The notes under the pieces were generated by a model. It saw only the letters and a list, made by a program, of their open reading frames with translations. It was not told where the DNA came from and made no database searches. This document shows, in pieces, positions 1-4,543 of a stretch of DNA of 6,210 bases. Location: positions 1 to 6,210 of the forward strand of contig JAPSJG010000240.1 of the NCBI GenBank assembly GCA_031178305.1, given 5' to 3'. This DNA is from Sinorhizobium sp. (GTDB lineage: Bacteria > Pseudomonadota > Alphaproteobacteria > Rhizobiales > Rhizobiaceae). A program made the position numbers and the translations under genes. Every line of letters starts with the position of its first letter. Within the stretch, counting starts at the first letter, position 1.

Positions 1-755
1 TCGTCGCAGCCCTGCCGTCGGCCCTGGCCGGCACGCTGGAGCTCGGCCGGACCGGCGCGCTGTCGACGCCGCTCATTCTGGCGATCATCGTGATGGTGGT
101 TGCCGTCATCGCGCTCATCGTCTTTGTCGAGCGTGCGCAGCGCCGCCTGCTGATCCAGTATCCGAAGCGCCAGGTGGGCAACCGTATGTTCCAGGGCGAT
201 ACGTCGCACCTGCCGCTCAAGCTCAACACTTCGGGCGTCATCCCGGCGATCTTTGCGTCGTCGCTGCTGTTGCTGCCGGCGACGGCCGCGGGCTTCACCA
301 ACGCCGCGACACTGCCGGACTGGGCGACGACCATTATCGGTGCGCTCGCCCACGGTCAGCCACTCTATATGTTCCTATATGGCGCAATGATCGCGTTTTT
401 CGCCTTCTTCTATACGGCAATCGTCTTCAATCCGAAGGACACCGCCGACAATCTGAAGAAGCACGGGGGCTTCATCCCGGGGATTCGCCCGGGGGAGCGC
501 ACCGCGGAGTATATCGACTACGTGCTGACGCGCGTCACCGTAGTCGGCGCGATCTATCTGGTTTTCGTCTGCATCCTGCCTGAAATCCTCATCGCGCAGA
601 CCGGCGTGCCGTTCTACCTTGGTGGTACGTCGCTTTTGATTGTTGTCAGCGTGACCCTTGATACGGTAGCACAGGTTCAGGGTCACCTCATTGCCCAGCA
701 ATATGAGGGGCTGATCAAGAAGTCGAAGCTGCGCGGAGGAAAGAGGGGACGATGA
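1..755 (+). CDS. secY: Protein translocase subunit SecY (C-terminal part, 5' truncated by window edge)
   Basis: SecY is the channel-forming subunit of the SecYEG translocon in the inner membrane. The frame is open from base 3 with no start in the window, so about 250 residues are visible, roughly the last 55% of a normal protein of about 445. Five hydrophobic segments, matching TM6-TM10, lie at visible residues of about 22-43, 76-98, 119-142, 177-197 and 209-226. The family signatures HLPLKLN, GVIPAIFASS and GFIPGIRPGE (visible 156-165) are present; the last is the conserved cytoplasmic loop that contacts SecA or the ribosome in known SecY proteins. The tail is basic (KKSKLRGGKRGR), as expected for a cytosolic C-terminus. 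A GTG/ATG pair at 90-95 lies inside a transmembrane helix and is not the start. The TGA stop overlaps the adk ATG, which implies coupled translation. Confidence 0.97.
   Translation, partial: VAALPSALAGTLELGRTGALSTPLILAIIVMVVAVIALIVFVERAQRRLLIQYPKRQVGNRMFQGDTSHLPLKLNTSGVIPAIFASSLLLLPATAAGFTNAATLPDWATTIIGALAHGQPLYMFLYGAMIAFFAFFYTAIVFNPKDTADNLKKHGGFIPGIRPGERTAEYIDYVLTRVTVVGAIYLVFVCILPEILIAQTGVPFYLGGTSLLIVVSVTLDTVAQVQGHLIAQQYEGLIKKSKLRGGKRGR
735..755 (+). promoter_or_regulatory. adk ribosome binding region and secY/adk ATGA overlap
   Basis: GGAGGA (735-740) and AGGGG (744-748) lie inside the last secY codons, and the adk ATG (752-754) overlaps the secY TGA (753-755). The 4-base overlap suggests that ribosomes ending secY re-initiate on adk, so both proteins are made from one message. 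Confidence 0.75.
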
Positions 756-1330
756 GACTTATTTTTTTGGGGCCGCCGGGCGCTGGAAAAGGCACGCAGG
801 CCAAGCTTCTGACGGAGCGGTACGGCATCCCGCAGCTTTCGACCGGTGATATGCTCCGGTCGGCCGTGGCCCAGCAGTCGGAAGTCGGCAAGCGTGCGAA
901 AGCCGTGATGGATGCGGGCCAGCTTGTCTCCGACGACATCGTCAACGAGATCGTCTCCGACCGCATCGATGCACCGGACTGCGCGAAGGGCTTCATTCTC
1001 GACGGTTACCCGCGCACCGTCCCACAGGCCATTGCGCTCGACCGGATGCTAGAAGAGAAGGGGTTGAAGCTCGATGCCGTGATCGAGCTGAAGGTCGACG
1101 AGGCGGCACTTGTCCGGCGCATGGAGAATCGCGTAGCGGAAACCGTCGCGGCCGGCGGGACCGTTCGCTCCGACGACAATCCGGAAGCGTTCCGGCGCCG
1201 CCTGGAGGAGTATCGGGAAAAGACCGCCCCGCTTTCGCAGCACTATGCGCGCACCGGTCAACTAAAGACGGTCGACGGCATGGCGGACGTGGATACGGTC
1301 ACCGCCGAGATCGAGAGGGTTCTGGCCTAG
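752..1330 (+). CDS. adk: Adenylate kinase, short-LID form
   Basis: This cytoplasmic enzyme interconverts ATP + AMP and 2 ADP and balances the adenylate pool. The 192-residue protein begins with the P-loop GPPGAGKGT at residues 7-15. The AMP site is seen in STGDMLR (30-36, with T31 and R36) and in GFILDGYPRT (80-89), whose R88 aligns with the catalytic Arg88 of the E. coli enzyme. The LID region around R123 to R150 (ENRVAE, VRSDDNPEAF) is short: it lacks the roughly 25-residue insertion and any Cys zinc site of the long enzymes, which fits the 192-residue form usual in rhizobia. Placement between secY and rpsM is the usual arrangement in alphaproteobacteria. The start is fixed by the overlap with secY and the immediate P-loop N-terminus. 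No terminator is evident after the stop, so read-through into rpsM is plausible. Confidence 0.98.
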   Translation: MRLIFLGPPGAGKGTQAKLLTERYGIPQLSTGDMLRSAVAQQSEVGKRAKAVMDAGQLVSDDIVNEIVSDRIDAPDCAKGFILDGYPRTVPQAIALDRMLEEKGLKLDAVIELKVDEAALVRRMENRVAETVAAGGTVRSDDNPEAFRRRLEEYREKTAPLSQHYARTGQLKTVDGMADVDTVTAEIERVLA

Positions 1331-1362
1331 GCTGTTGCCTTTGCCAAATTGGAAGCGCCGGG

Positions 1363-1406
1363 GAGTTGACTTTTCCGGGCGATTCCTCCAAAGACAGCGT
1401 CAACTC
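1363..1406. repeat. 8-bp inverted repeat in the adk-rpsM spacer
   Basis: GAGTTGAC (1363-1370) and GTCAACTC (1399-1406) are perfect inverted copies separated by 28 bases. The left copy contains the TTGAC of the candidate promoter. The pair could be an operator, an RNA stem in transcripts coming through from adk, or chance; the sequence alone does not decide. Confidence 0.4.
1365..1393 (+). promoter_or_regulatory. Weak candidate sigma-70-type promoter for rpsM
   Basis: GTTGAC (1365-1370) matches the rhizobial -35 consensus CTTGAC at 5 of 6 positions. With 17-base spacing the -10 position reads CCAAAG (1388-1393), only a partial match to CTATAT. If used, it would give a leader of about 160 bases before rpsM. 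Confidence is low because of the poor -10. Confidence 0.3.
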
Positions 1407-1526
1407 GCGACATGAGAAGCGATCGGCGCGGTCTTCAACACAACGAAGTCCGGGTACGGTCGTTTTTGACGTGTCTCGAACCTCAATCAACGTGCGGCTC
1501 TTCAAGGTCGCTTAACGAAGCACCTA

Positions 1527-1540
1527 TTGCCGGATGGCAA
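1527..1540 (+). promoter_or_regulatory. Hairpin with GGAT loop before the rpsM ribosome binding site
   Basis: TTGCC (1527-1531), loop GGAT (1532-1535) and GGCAA (1536-1540) form a 5-bp stem. It ends nine bases before the AAGGAG at 1550-1555. Similar GGAT-loop hairpins stand before the rpoA and rplQ ribosome binding sites, so a translational control role is possible but unproven. Confidence 0.4.
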
Positions 1541-1549
1541 CTGGAACGC

Positions 1550-1565
1550 AAGGAGAATAGACGTG
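1550..1565 (+). promoter_or_regulatory. Ribosome binding site that fixes the rpsM GTG start
   Basis: AAGGAG (1550-1555) lies 7 bases before the GTG at 1563. This supports a GTG start giving the canonical N-terminus MARIAGVNIP instead of the in-frame TTG at 1527. The 11-base string AAGGAGAATAG here recurs exactly before rplQ (3696-3706), in both cases two bases before the start codon. Confidence 0.85.
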
Positions 1566-1931
1566 GCACGTATCGCTGGCGTCAACATCCCGACGGCAAA
1601 GCGCGTAGTCATCGCGCTCACCTATATTCACGGGATCGGCCCGAAATTCGCGCAGGAAATCATCGAGAAGGTCGGCGTTCCGGCTGACCGTCGCGTACAC
1701 CAGCTGACGGACGCGGAGGTCCTTCAGATCCGTGAGACGATCGACCGCGACTATCAGGTCGAGGGTGATCTGCGCCGCGAAACGGCGATGAACATCAAGC
1801 GTCTGATGGACCTTGGTTGCTACCGTGGCCTGCGTCATCGTCGCGGCCTGCCGGTGCGTGGTCAGCGTACGCACACCAATGCCCGCACCCGCAAGGGTCC
1901 GGCAAAGGCGATCGCCGGCAAGAAGAAGTAA
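1563..1931 (+). CDS. rpsM: 30S ribosomal protein S13
   Basis: S13 sits in the head of the 30S subunit and contacts the P-site tRNA and the intersubunit bridges to the 50S. The 122-residue product has the standard length. It opens with MARIAGVNIP, has the helical RNA-binding region YIHGIG (21-26) and FAQEI, and carries the conserved basic C-terminal stretch RGLRHRRGLPVRGQRT starting at residue 88, followed by HTNARTRKG and a lysine-rich tail that reaches the tRNA. An upstream in-frame TTG at 1527 would add 12 residues with no family support and has no ribosome binding site, so the GTG at 1563 is preferred. It is the first gene of the alpha operon; unlike in E. coli, a terminator-like hairpin rather than rpsK follows directly. 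Confidence 0.97.
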   Translation: MARIAGVNIPTAKRVVIALTYIHGIGPKFAQEIIEKVGVPADRRVHQLTDAEVLQIRETIDRDYQVEGDLRRETAMNIKRLMDLGCYRGLRHRRGLPVRGQRTHTNARTRKGPAKAIAGKKK

Positions 1932-1948
1932 TTTCCCGAAAAGGGAAA
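1932..1948 (+). repeat. Short perfect hairpin directly after rpsM stop
   Basis: TTTCCC (1932-1937), loop GAAAA and GGGAAA (1943-1948) form a perfect 6-bp stem that starts on the base after the rpsM stop codon. It sits immediately before the larger terminator-like hairpin and could protect the rpsM 3' end or fold together with it. Confidence 0.45.
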
Positions 1949-1951
1949 GCG

Positions 1952-1981
1952 GGAGGCTGGCGTCCGCGCCGGCCTCCTTTT
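1952..1981 (+). terminator. Intrinsic terminator-like hairpin between rpsM and rpsK
   Basis: GGAGGCTGGCG (1952-1962) pairs with CGCCGGCCTCC (1967-1977) as an 11-bp stem with a single G-U pair (1958/1971). The loop is TCCG, a UNCG-type tetraloop, and TTTT (1978-1981) follows. By shape this is a Rho-independent terminator or attenuator with a short U-tract. It is surprising inside a block of co-transcribed ribosomal protein genes, since rpsK, rpoA and rplQ lie downstream. It may give partial termination, set an S13 to S11/alpha ratio, or mark separate transcription units. Confidence 0.65.
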
Positions 1982-2043
1982 GCAGTTTGGGAAAGGCGAT
2001 TGCCTGACCCTGCCGGACCCGGGCGGGTTCCGTGAATCGATCG

Positions 2044-2075
2044 CGAAGCCGGTTTTCGGCTTCGTAAACACGAAG
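2044..2075 (+). promoter_or_regulatory. Mutually exclusive stems in the rpsM-rpsK spacer
   Basis: CGAAGCCG (2044-2051) pairs perfectly with CGGCTTCG (2057-2064) around a 5-base loop. The second arm overlaps CTTCGT (2060-2065), which can instead pair with ACGAAG (2070-2075) around AAAC. Both stems cannot form at once, the arrangement seen in attenuators and RNA switches. Upstream, CGGACCC (2014-2020) and GGGTTCCG (2025-2032) form another imperfect stem. No convincing -35/-10 pair was found in 1985-2157. Confidence 0.4.
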
Positions 2076-2157
2076 ATGCAGGGCAGGGGACGACCAATCC
2101 TTTTCCCGGTGGAGCCGCTGGAACTACGGCGGTGCAGAGATCTAAGAAAGGGATCCT

Positions 2158-2547
2158 ATGGCCAAGGAAGCCACCCGCGTTCGCCGTCGCGAGCGCAAGA
2201 ACATCACGTCTGGCGTCGCGCACGTCAATTCGTCGTTCAACAACACGATGATCACCATCACCGACGCACAGGGCAACGCGATTGCCTGGTCGTCGGCCGG
2301 TGCGAAGGGCTTCAAGGGTTCGCGTAAGTCGACCCCGTTTGCCGCTCAGATGGCCGCAGAAGACTGCGCCCGCAAGGCGCAGGAGCACGGCATGAAGTCG
2401 CTCGAAGTCGAAGTTTGCGGTCCGGGTTCCGGGCGCGAATCCGCACTTCGCGCGCTGCAAGCTGCGGGATTTATGATCACGTCGATTCGCGATGTGACCC
2501 CGATCCCGCACAACGGCTGCCGTCCGCGCAAGAAGCGCCGCGTCTGA
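2158..2547 (+). CDS. rpsK: 30S ribosomal protein S11
   Basis: S11 lies on the platform of the 30S subunit, binds 16S rRNA near the E site and helps shape the mRNA exit channel. The product is 129 residues, the same length as E. coli S11. It shows the family blocks ITSGVAHVNSSFNNT, WSSAGAKGFKGSRKSTPFAA and VCGPGSGRESALRAL, and ends in HNGCRPRKKRRV. N119 in the HNG motif matches the asparagine converted to isoaspartate in E. coli S11. AAAGGGA (2147-2153) is a fitting ribosome binding site 5 bases before the ATG. In E. coli rpsD and then rpoA follow; here rpoA follows directly, so the S4 gene that autoregulates the enterobacterial operon is absent. Confidence 0.98.
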   Translation: MAKEATRVRRRERKNITSGVAHVNSSFNNTMITITDAQGNAIAWSSAGAKGFKGSRKSTPFAAQMAAEDCARKAQEHGMKSLEVEVCGPGSGRESALRALQAAGFMITSIRDVTPIPHNGCRPRKKRRV

Positions 2548-2558
2548 TCATATGTATT

Positions 2559-2585
2559 CCACATTTCCGGTGAGGGCGCATGTGG
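2559..2585 (+). repeat. Small inverted repeat in the rpsK-rpoA spacer
   Basis: CCACAT (2559-2564) and ATGTGG (2580-2585) are perfect inverted copies around 15 bases. A CGTTTT follows at 2586-2591, but the stem is too short and open to call a terminator. Confidence 0.25.
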
Positions 2586-2609
2586 CGTTTTCCCGGACTT
2601 CGGGGCTCG

Positions 2610-2634
2610 GTTGCCACGATTGGATGGTGGCAAC
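2610..2634 (+). promoter_or_regulatory. Perfect 8-bp hairpin before the rpoA ribosome binding site
   Basis: GTTGCCAC (2610-2617) pairs perfectly with GTGGCAAC (2627-2634); the 9-base loop contains GGAT (2622-2625). It ends four bases before the rpoA GGAAGG (2639-2644). The sequence following the stem (GGCAAC, GAACG, AAGG) resembles that following the rpsM hairpin, suggesting a common element. It may modulate alpha-subunit translation. Confidence 0.45.
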
Positions 2635-2638
2635 GAAC

Positions 2639-2655
2639 GGAAGGCAGAAAACATG
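2639..2655 (+). promoter_or_regulatory. Ribosome binding site that fixes the rpoA start
   Basis: GGAAGG (2639-2644) lies 8 bases before the ATG at 2653, giving the canonical N-terminus MIQKNWQELI. An in-frame TTG at 2611 lies inside the hairpin arm and would add 14 residues without family support, so it is rejected as the start. Confidence 0.85.
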
Positions 2656-3663
2656 ATCCAGAAAAATTGGCAGGAACTGATCAAGCCGAACAAGGTGGAA
2701 TTCTCCTCCTCCGGCCGCACCAGGGCAACGTTGGTCGCGGAACCGCTCGAGCGCGGCTTCGGTCTGACGCTCGGCAACGCGCTTCGCCGCGTGCTTCTGT
2801 CGTCGCTGCGCGGTGCTGCAGTTACGGCTGTGCAGATAGACGGCGTGCTGCATGAGTTCTCGTCGATCCCGGGTGTGCGGGAAGACGTGACCGACATCGT
2901 GCTCAACATCAAGGAAATCGCCATCAAGATGGATGGCGACGACGCAAAGCGCATGGTCGTGCGCAAGCAGGGCCCGGGGGTTGTGACCGCCGGTGATATC
3001 CAGACGGTTGGCGACATCGAGATCCTCAACCCGAACCATGTGATCTGCACGCTCGACGAGGGCGCGGAAATCCGCATGGAATTCACCGTCAACAACGGCA
3101 AGGGCTACGTGCCTGCCGACCGCAACCGTTCGGAAGATGCGCCGATCGGCCTGATCCCGGTCGACAGCCTGTACTCGCCGGTCAAGAAGGTCTCCTACAA
3201 GGTCGAGAACACCCGTGAAGGTCAGGTTCTCGATTACGACAAGCTGACGATGTCGATCGAGACCGATGGCTCCGTTACGGGCGAGGACGCAATCGCGTTT
3301 GCGGCCCGCATTCTTCAGGACCAGCTCTCGGTCTTCGTCAATTTCGAAGAACCGCAGAAGGAAGCAGAGGAAGAGGCTGTCACCGAACTCGCCTTCAATC
3401 CGGCGCTTCTCAAGAAGGTCGACGAACTGGAACTTTCCGTCCGCTCGGCCAATTGCCTGAAGAACGACAACATCGTCTACATCGGCGACCTCATTCAGAA
3501 GACGGAAGCAGAAATGCTCCGTACGCCGAACTTTGGTCGCAAGTCGCTCAACGAAATCAAGGAAGTTCTCGCTTCGATGGGCCTGCACCTCGGCATGGAA
3601 GTGCCGTCCTGGCCGCCGGAGAACATCGAAGATCTCGCCAAGCGCTACGAAGACCAATACTAA
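2653..3663 (+). CDS. rpoA: DNA-directed RNA polymerase subunit alpha
   Basis: The alpha subunit dimerises to start RNA polymerase assembly and, through its C-terminal domain, contacts promoter UP elements and activators. The 336-residue product has the usual rhizobial length. The N-terminal domain (about 1-235) contains LERGFGLTLGNALRRVLLSSL, split by the dimerisation helix, and GVREDVTDIVLNIK. An acidic linker (KEAEEEAV) follows, then the C-terminal domain from about residue 248 with the helix-hairpin-helix type motif. R264, N267 and C268 in VRSANCLK match E. coli R265, N268 and C269, which contact DNA. GRKSLNEIKEVL and LGMEVPSWPP complete the domain. It lies between rpsK and rplQ, so polymerase and ribosome components are made from the same region. 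Confidence 0.98.
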   Translation: MIQKNWQELIKPNKVEFSSSGRTRATLVAEPLERGFGLTLGNALRRVLLSSLRGAAVTAVQIDGVLHEFSSIPGVREDVTDIVLNIKEIAIKMDGDDAKRMVVRKQGPGVVTAGDIQTVGDIEILNPNHVICTLDEGAEIRMEFTVNNGKGYVPADRNRSEDAPIGLIPVDSLYSPVKKVSYKVENTREGQVLDYDKLTMSIETDGSVTGEDAIAFAARILQDQLSVFVNFEEPQKEAEEEAVTELAFNPALLKKVDELELSVRSANCLKNDNIVYIGDLIQKTEAEMLRTPNFGRKSLNEIKEVLASMGLHLGMEVPSWPPENIEDLAKRYEDQY

Positions 3664-3673
3664 CCATTTAGAC

Positions 3674-3691
3674 TGCGGGCGGATGCCTGCA
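3674..3691 (+). promoter_or_regulatory. Hairpin with GGAT tetraloop before the rplQ ribosome binding site
   Basis: TGCGGGC (3674-3680) pairs with GCCTGCA (3685-3691) as a 7-bp stem with one G-U pair; the loop is exactly GGAT (3681-3684). It ends three bases before AAAGGAG (3695-3701), which lies 7 bases before the rplQ ATG. It is the third GGAT-loop hairpin next to a start site in this block. Confidence 0.45.
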
Positions 3692-3708
3692 AGTAAAGGA
3701 GAATAGCC

Positions 3709-4131
3709 ATGCGCCACGGTAAAGCCGGCCGCAAGCTGAATAGAACCGCCAGCCACCGCAAGGCGATGTTTGCCAACATGGCAGCGTCGCTGATCGAACA
3801 CGAGCAGATCGTGACGACCCTGCCGAAGGCCAAGGAAATCCGTCCGATCGTCGAAAAGCTTGTCACGCTCGGCAAGCGCGGCGACCTGCATGCCCGCCGT
3901 CAGGCGATCTCGCAGATCCGTGATGTTGCCGTCGTCTCGAAGCTGTTCGACACGATCGCCTCGCGCTACGCAACCCGCAATGGCGGCTACCTGCGCATCA
4001 TGAAGGCGGGCTTCCGCCATGGCGACAACGCCCCGCTCGCCGTCATCGAATTCGTTGACCGCGATGTCGATGCCAAGGGCGCGAAGGATCGCGCTCGCGC
4101 CGCCGAAGCGGAGACGGCCGAAGCGGCCTGA
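3709..4131 (+). CDS. rplQ: 50S ribosomal protein L17
   Basis: L17 binds 23S rRNA near the polypeptide exit tunnel of the 50S subunit. The 140-residue product starts with the invariant MRHGKAGRKLNRTASHRKAMF. It continues with ASLIEHEQIVTTLPKAKEIRPIVEKLVTLGK and ends the conserved core at GFRHGDNAPLAVIEFVDR. It then has an alanine- and glutamate-rich tail (about 122-140) that the 127-residue E. coli protein lacks; such tails are common in alphaproteobacterial L17. AAAGGAG (3695-3701) supports the ATG. It is the last gene of the block, followed at once by a strong terminator. Confidence 0.97.
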   Translation: MRHGKAGRKLNRTASHRKAMFANMAASLIEHEQIVTTLPKAKEIRPIVEKLVTLGKRGDLHARRQAISQIRDVAVVSKLFDTIASRYATRNGGYLRIMKAGFRHGDNAPLAVIEFVDRDVDAKGAKDRARAAEAETAEAA

Positions 4132-4156
4132 TCTTCAGGTTGACGAGAAAGATAGG

Positions 4157-4188
4157 AGCGGCCGGGTGCTCTCACCCGGCCGCTTTTT
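4157..4188 (+). terminator. Rho-independent terminator of the rplQ operon
   Basis: AGCGGCCGGGTG (4157-4168) and CACCCGGCCGCT (4173-4184) form a perfect 12-bp GC-rich stem with loop CTCT, followed by a run of five T (4184-4188). It lies 26 bases after the rplQ stop. On the minus strand the bases after the stem are not T-rich, so it is probably not a terminator for the converging msrPQ operon. Confidence 0.93.
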
Positions 4189-4205
4189 CCGTTGCCGGCC
4201 GCGGC

Positions 4206-4239
4206 CTAGAGCCTTTCCTGGCTAAATGGAAACATTCTG
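4206..4239 (+). repeat. Left terminal inverted repeat of the mosaic element
   Basis: It begins CTAGAGCCTTTCC and ends AAATGGAAACATTCTG. Against the reverse complement of the right arm it has two mismatches (T/A at position 14, C/T at 17) and one missing A. Read inward it encodes RAFPG then stop in one frame, as the right arm does. Confidence 0.8.
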
Positions 4240-4262
4240 CGGGAGCAGGTTTTCGTCAGGGC

Positions 4263-4278
4263 AGAGGCGATCGCCTCT
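4263..4278. repeat. 16-base perfect palindrome
   Basis: AGAGGCGATCGCCTCT is its own reverse complement. It is flanked by CAGG (4257-4260) and CCTG (4282-4285), which extend the hairpin imperfectly. It lies inside the left half of the mosaic repeat and could fold as RNA or cruciform. Confidence 0.6.
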
Positions 4279-4331
4279 AATCCTGGCGGAAAGATGCCCG
4301 GCCCTTCGGGTTGGCTGAAGCGGGGCGGCCT

Positions 4332-4346
4332 GTTTGCTCGGCTGGC
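4332..4346 (+). repeat. Inner inverted repeat, left copy
   Basis: GTTTGCTCGGCTGGC is the exact reverse complement of 4478-4492. The two copies bracket the palindromic core and likely mark the ends of one nested module. Confidence 0.75.
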
Positions 4347-4348
4347 TA

Positions 4349-4452
4349 CTGCATGTCTCCTTGAATCGACCTCGATTTAAGGACAAAGACATGCAGCGCT
4401 TCAAAGTGCTACAGCGACCTTTGCGCGTCTGATAAGACGCGCGGCGCTGTAG
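4349..4452. repeat. Double-palindrome core resembling RIME1
   Basis: Palindrome one: CTGCATGTC (4349-4357) pairs with GACATGCAG (4388-4396), with TCCTT/AAGGA (4358-4362, 4379-4383) and AATCGA/TCGATT (4364-4369, 4372-4377) inside. Palindrome two: CTACAGCG (4409-4416) pairs with CGCTGTAG (4445-4452), and inside it GCGCGTCT-GATA-AGACGCGC (4423-4442) is perfect. The span of 104 bases with two large palindromes fits what is known of RIME1 elements of about 108 bases. GTAG (4449-4452) and GCGCGGC (4439-4445) can alternatively pair with CTACGCCGCGC (4467-4477). As RNA the core could also help end or stabilise msrPQ transcripts. Confidence 0.65.
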
Positions 4453-4477
4453 GACGTATGCTTGGGCTACGCCGCGC

Positions 4478-4492
4478 GCCAGCCGAGCAAAC
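4478..4492 (-). repeat. Inner inverted repeat, right copy
   Basis: GCCAGCCGAGCAAAC is the exact reverse complement of 4332-4346. Confidence 0.75.
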
Positions 4493-4508
4493 ATTCCGTT
4501 TGAGCCAA

Positions 4509-4543
4509 CAGAATTGTTTCCATTTAACCTGGAAAGGCTCTAG
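4509..4543 (-). repeat. Right terminal inverted repeat, overlapping the msrQ 3' end
   Basis: On the minus strand it starts CTAGAGCCTTTCC and ends GGAAACAATTCTG. It overlaps the msrQ coding end: the codons for RAFPG and the TAA stop (4524-4541) lie inside it. Confidence 0.8.

Larger units (their letters stand above)
4206..4543. repeat. Nested mosaic palindromic repeat, RIME-like, between rplQ and msrQ
   Basis: This stretch of 338 bases holds no credible gene. It is built as shells: terminal inverted repeats of 34 and 35 bases (4206-4239, 4509-4543), an inner perfect 15-base inverted repeat (4332-4346, 4478-4492), and a core of two large palindromes (4349-4396, 4409-4452). The left part also has CTGC-GGGA-GCAG (4237-4248) and a 16-base palindrome (4263-4278). 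Symmetrical ends and no reading frame for a transposase fit a non-autonomous intergenic repeat. The palindromic core resembles the Rhizobium-specific intergenic mosaic elements, judged from memory of the family and not by alignment. No clear target duplication is visible beyond the CTAG shared by both ends. Confidence 0.75.

Noticed and set aside
1450..1467. Possible terminator in the adk-rpsM spacer (CCG, GGTA, CGG, then T-run)
   Set aside because: The stem has only three base pairs and cannot be supported.
1527..1562. In-frame upstream TTG start for rpsM
   Set aside because: It adds 12 residues absent from S13 proteins, has no ribosome binding site and lies in a hairpin arm; the GTG at 1563 has AAGGAG at good distance.
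1795..2511. Minus-strand open frame of about 238 codons across the rpsM end, spacer and rpsK
   Set aside because: It is antisense to two certain genes with low-complexity arginine-rich content and no family motif.
2611..2652. In-frame upstream TTG start for rpoA
   Set aside because: It lies inside a hairpin arm and adds 14 residues unlike the family; the ATG at 2653 gives the canonical MIQKNW start.
2548..4020. Very long minus-strand open frame (about 490 codons) opposite rpoA and rplQ
   Set aside because: It lies wholly antisense to two certain genes, has no recognisable domain, and is explained by the GC-rich third positions of the sense codons.
4206..4543. CRISPR array or insertion sequence
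   Set aside because: The repeats are inverted and nested, not direct and regularly spaced, and no transposase frame is present.
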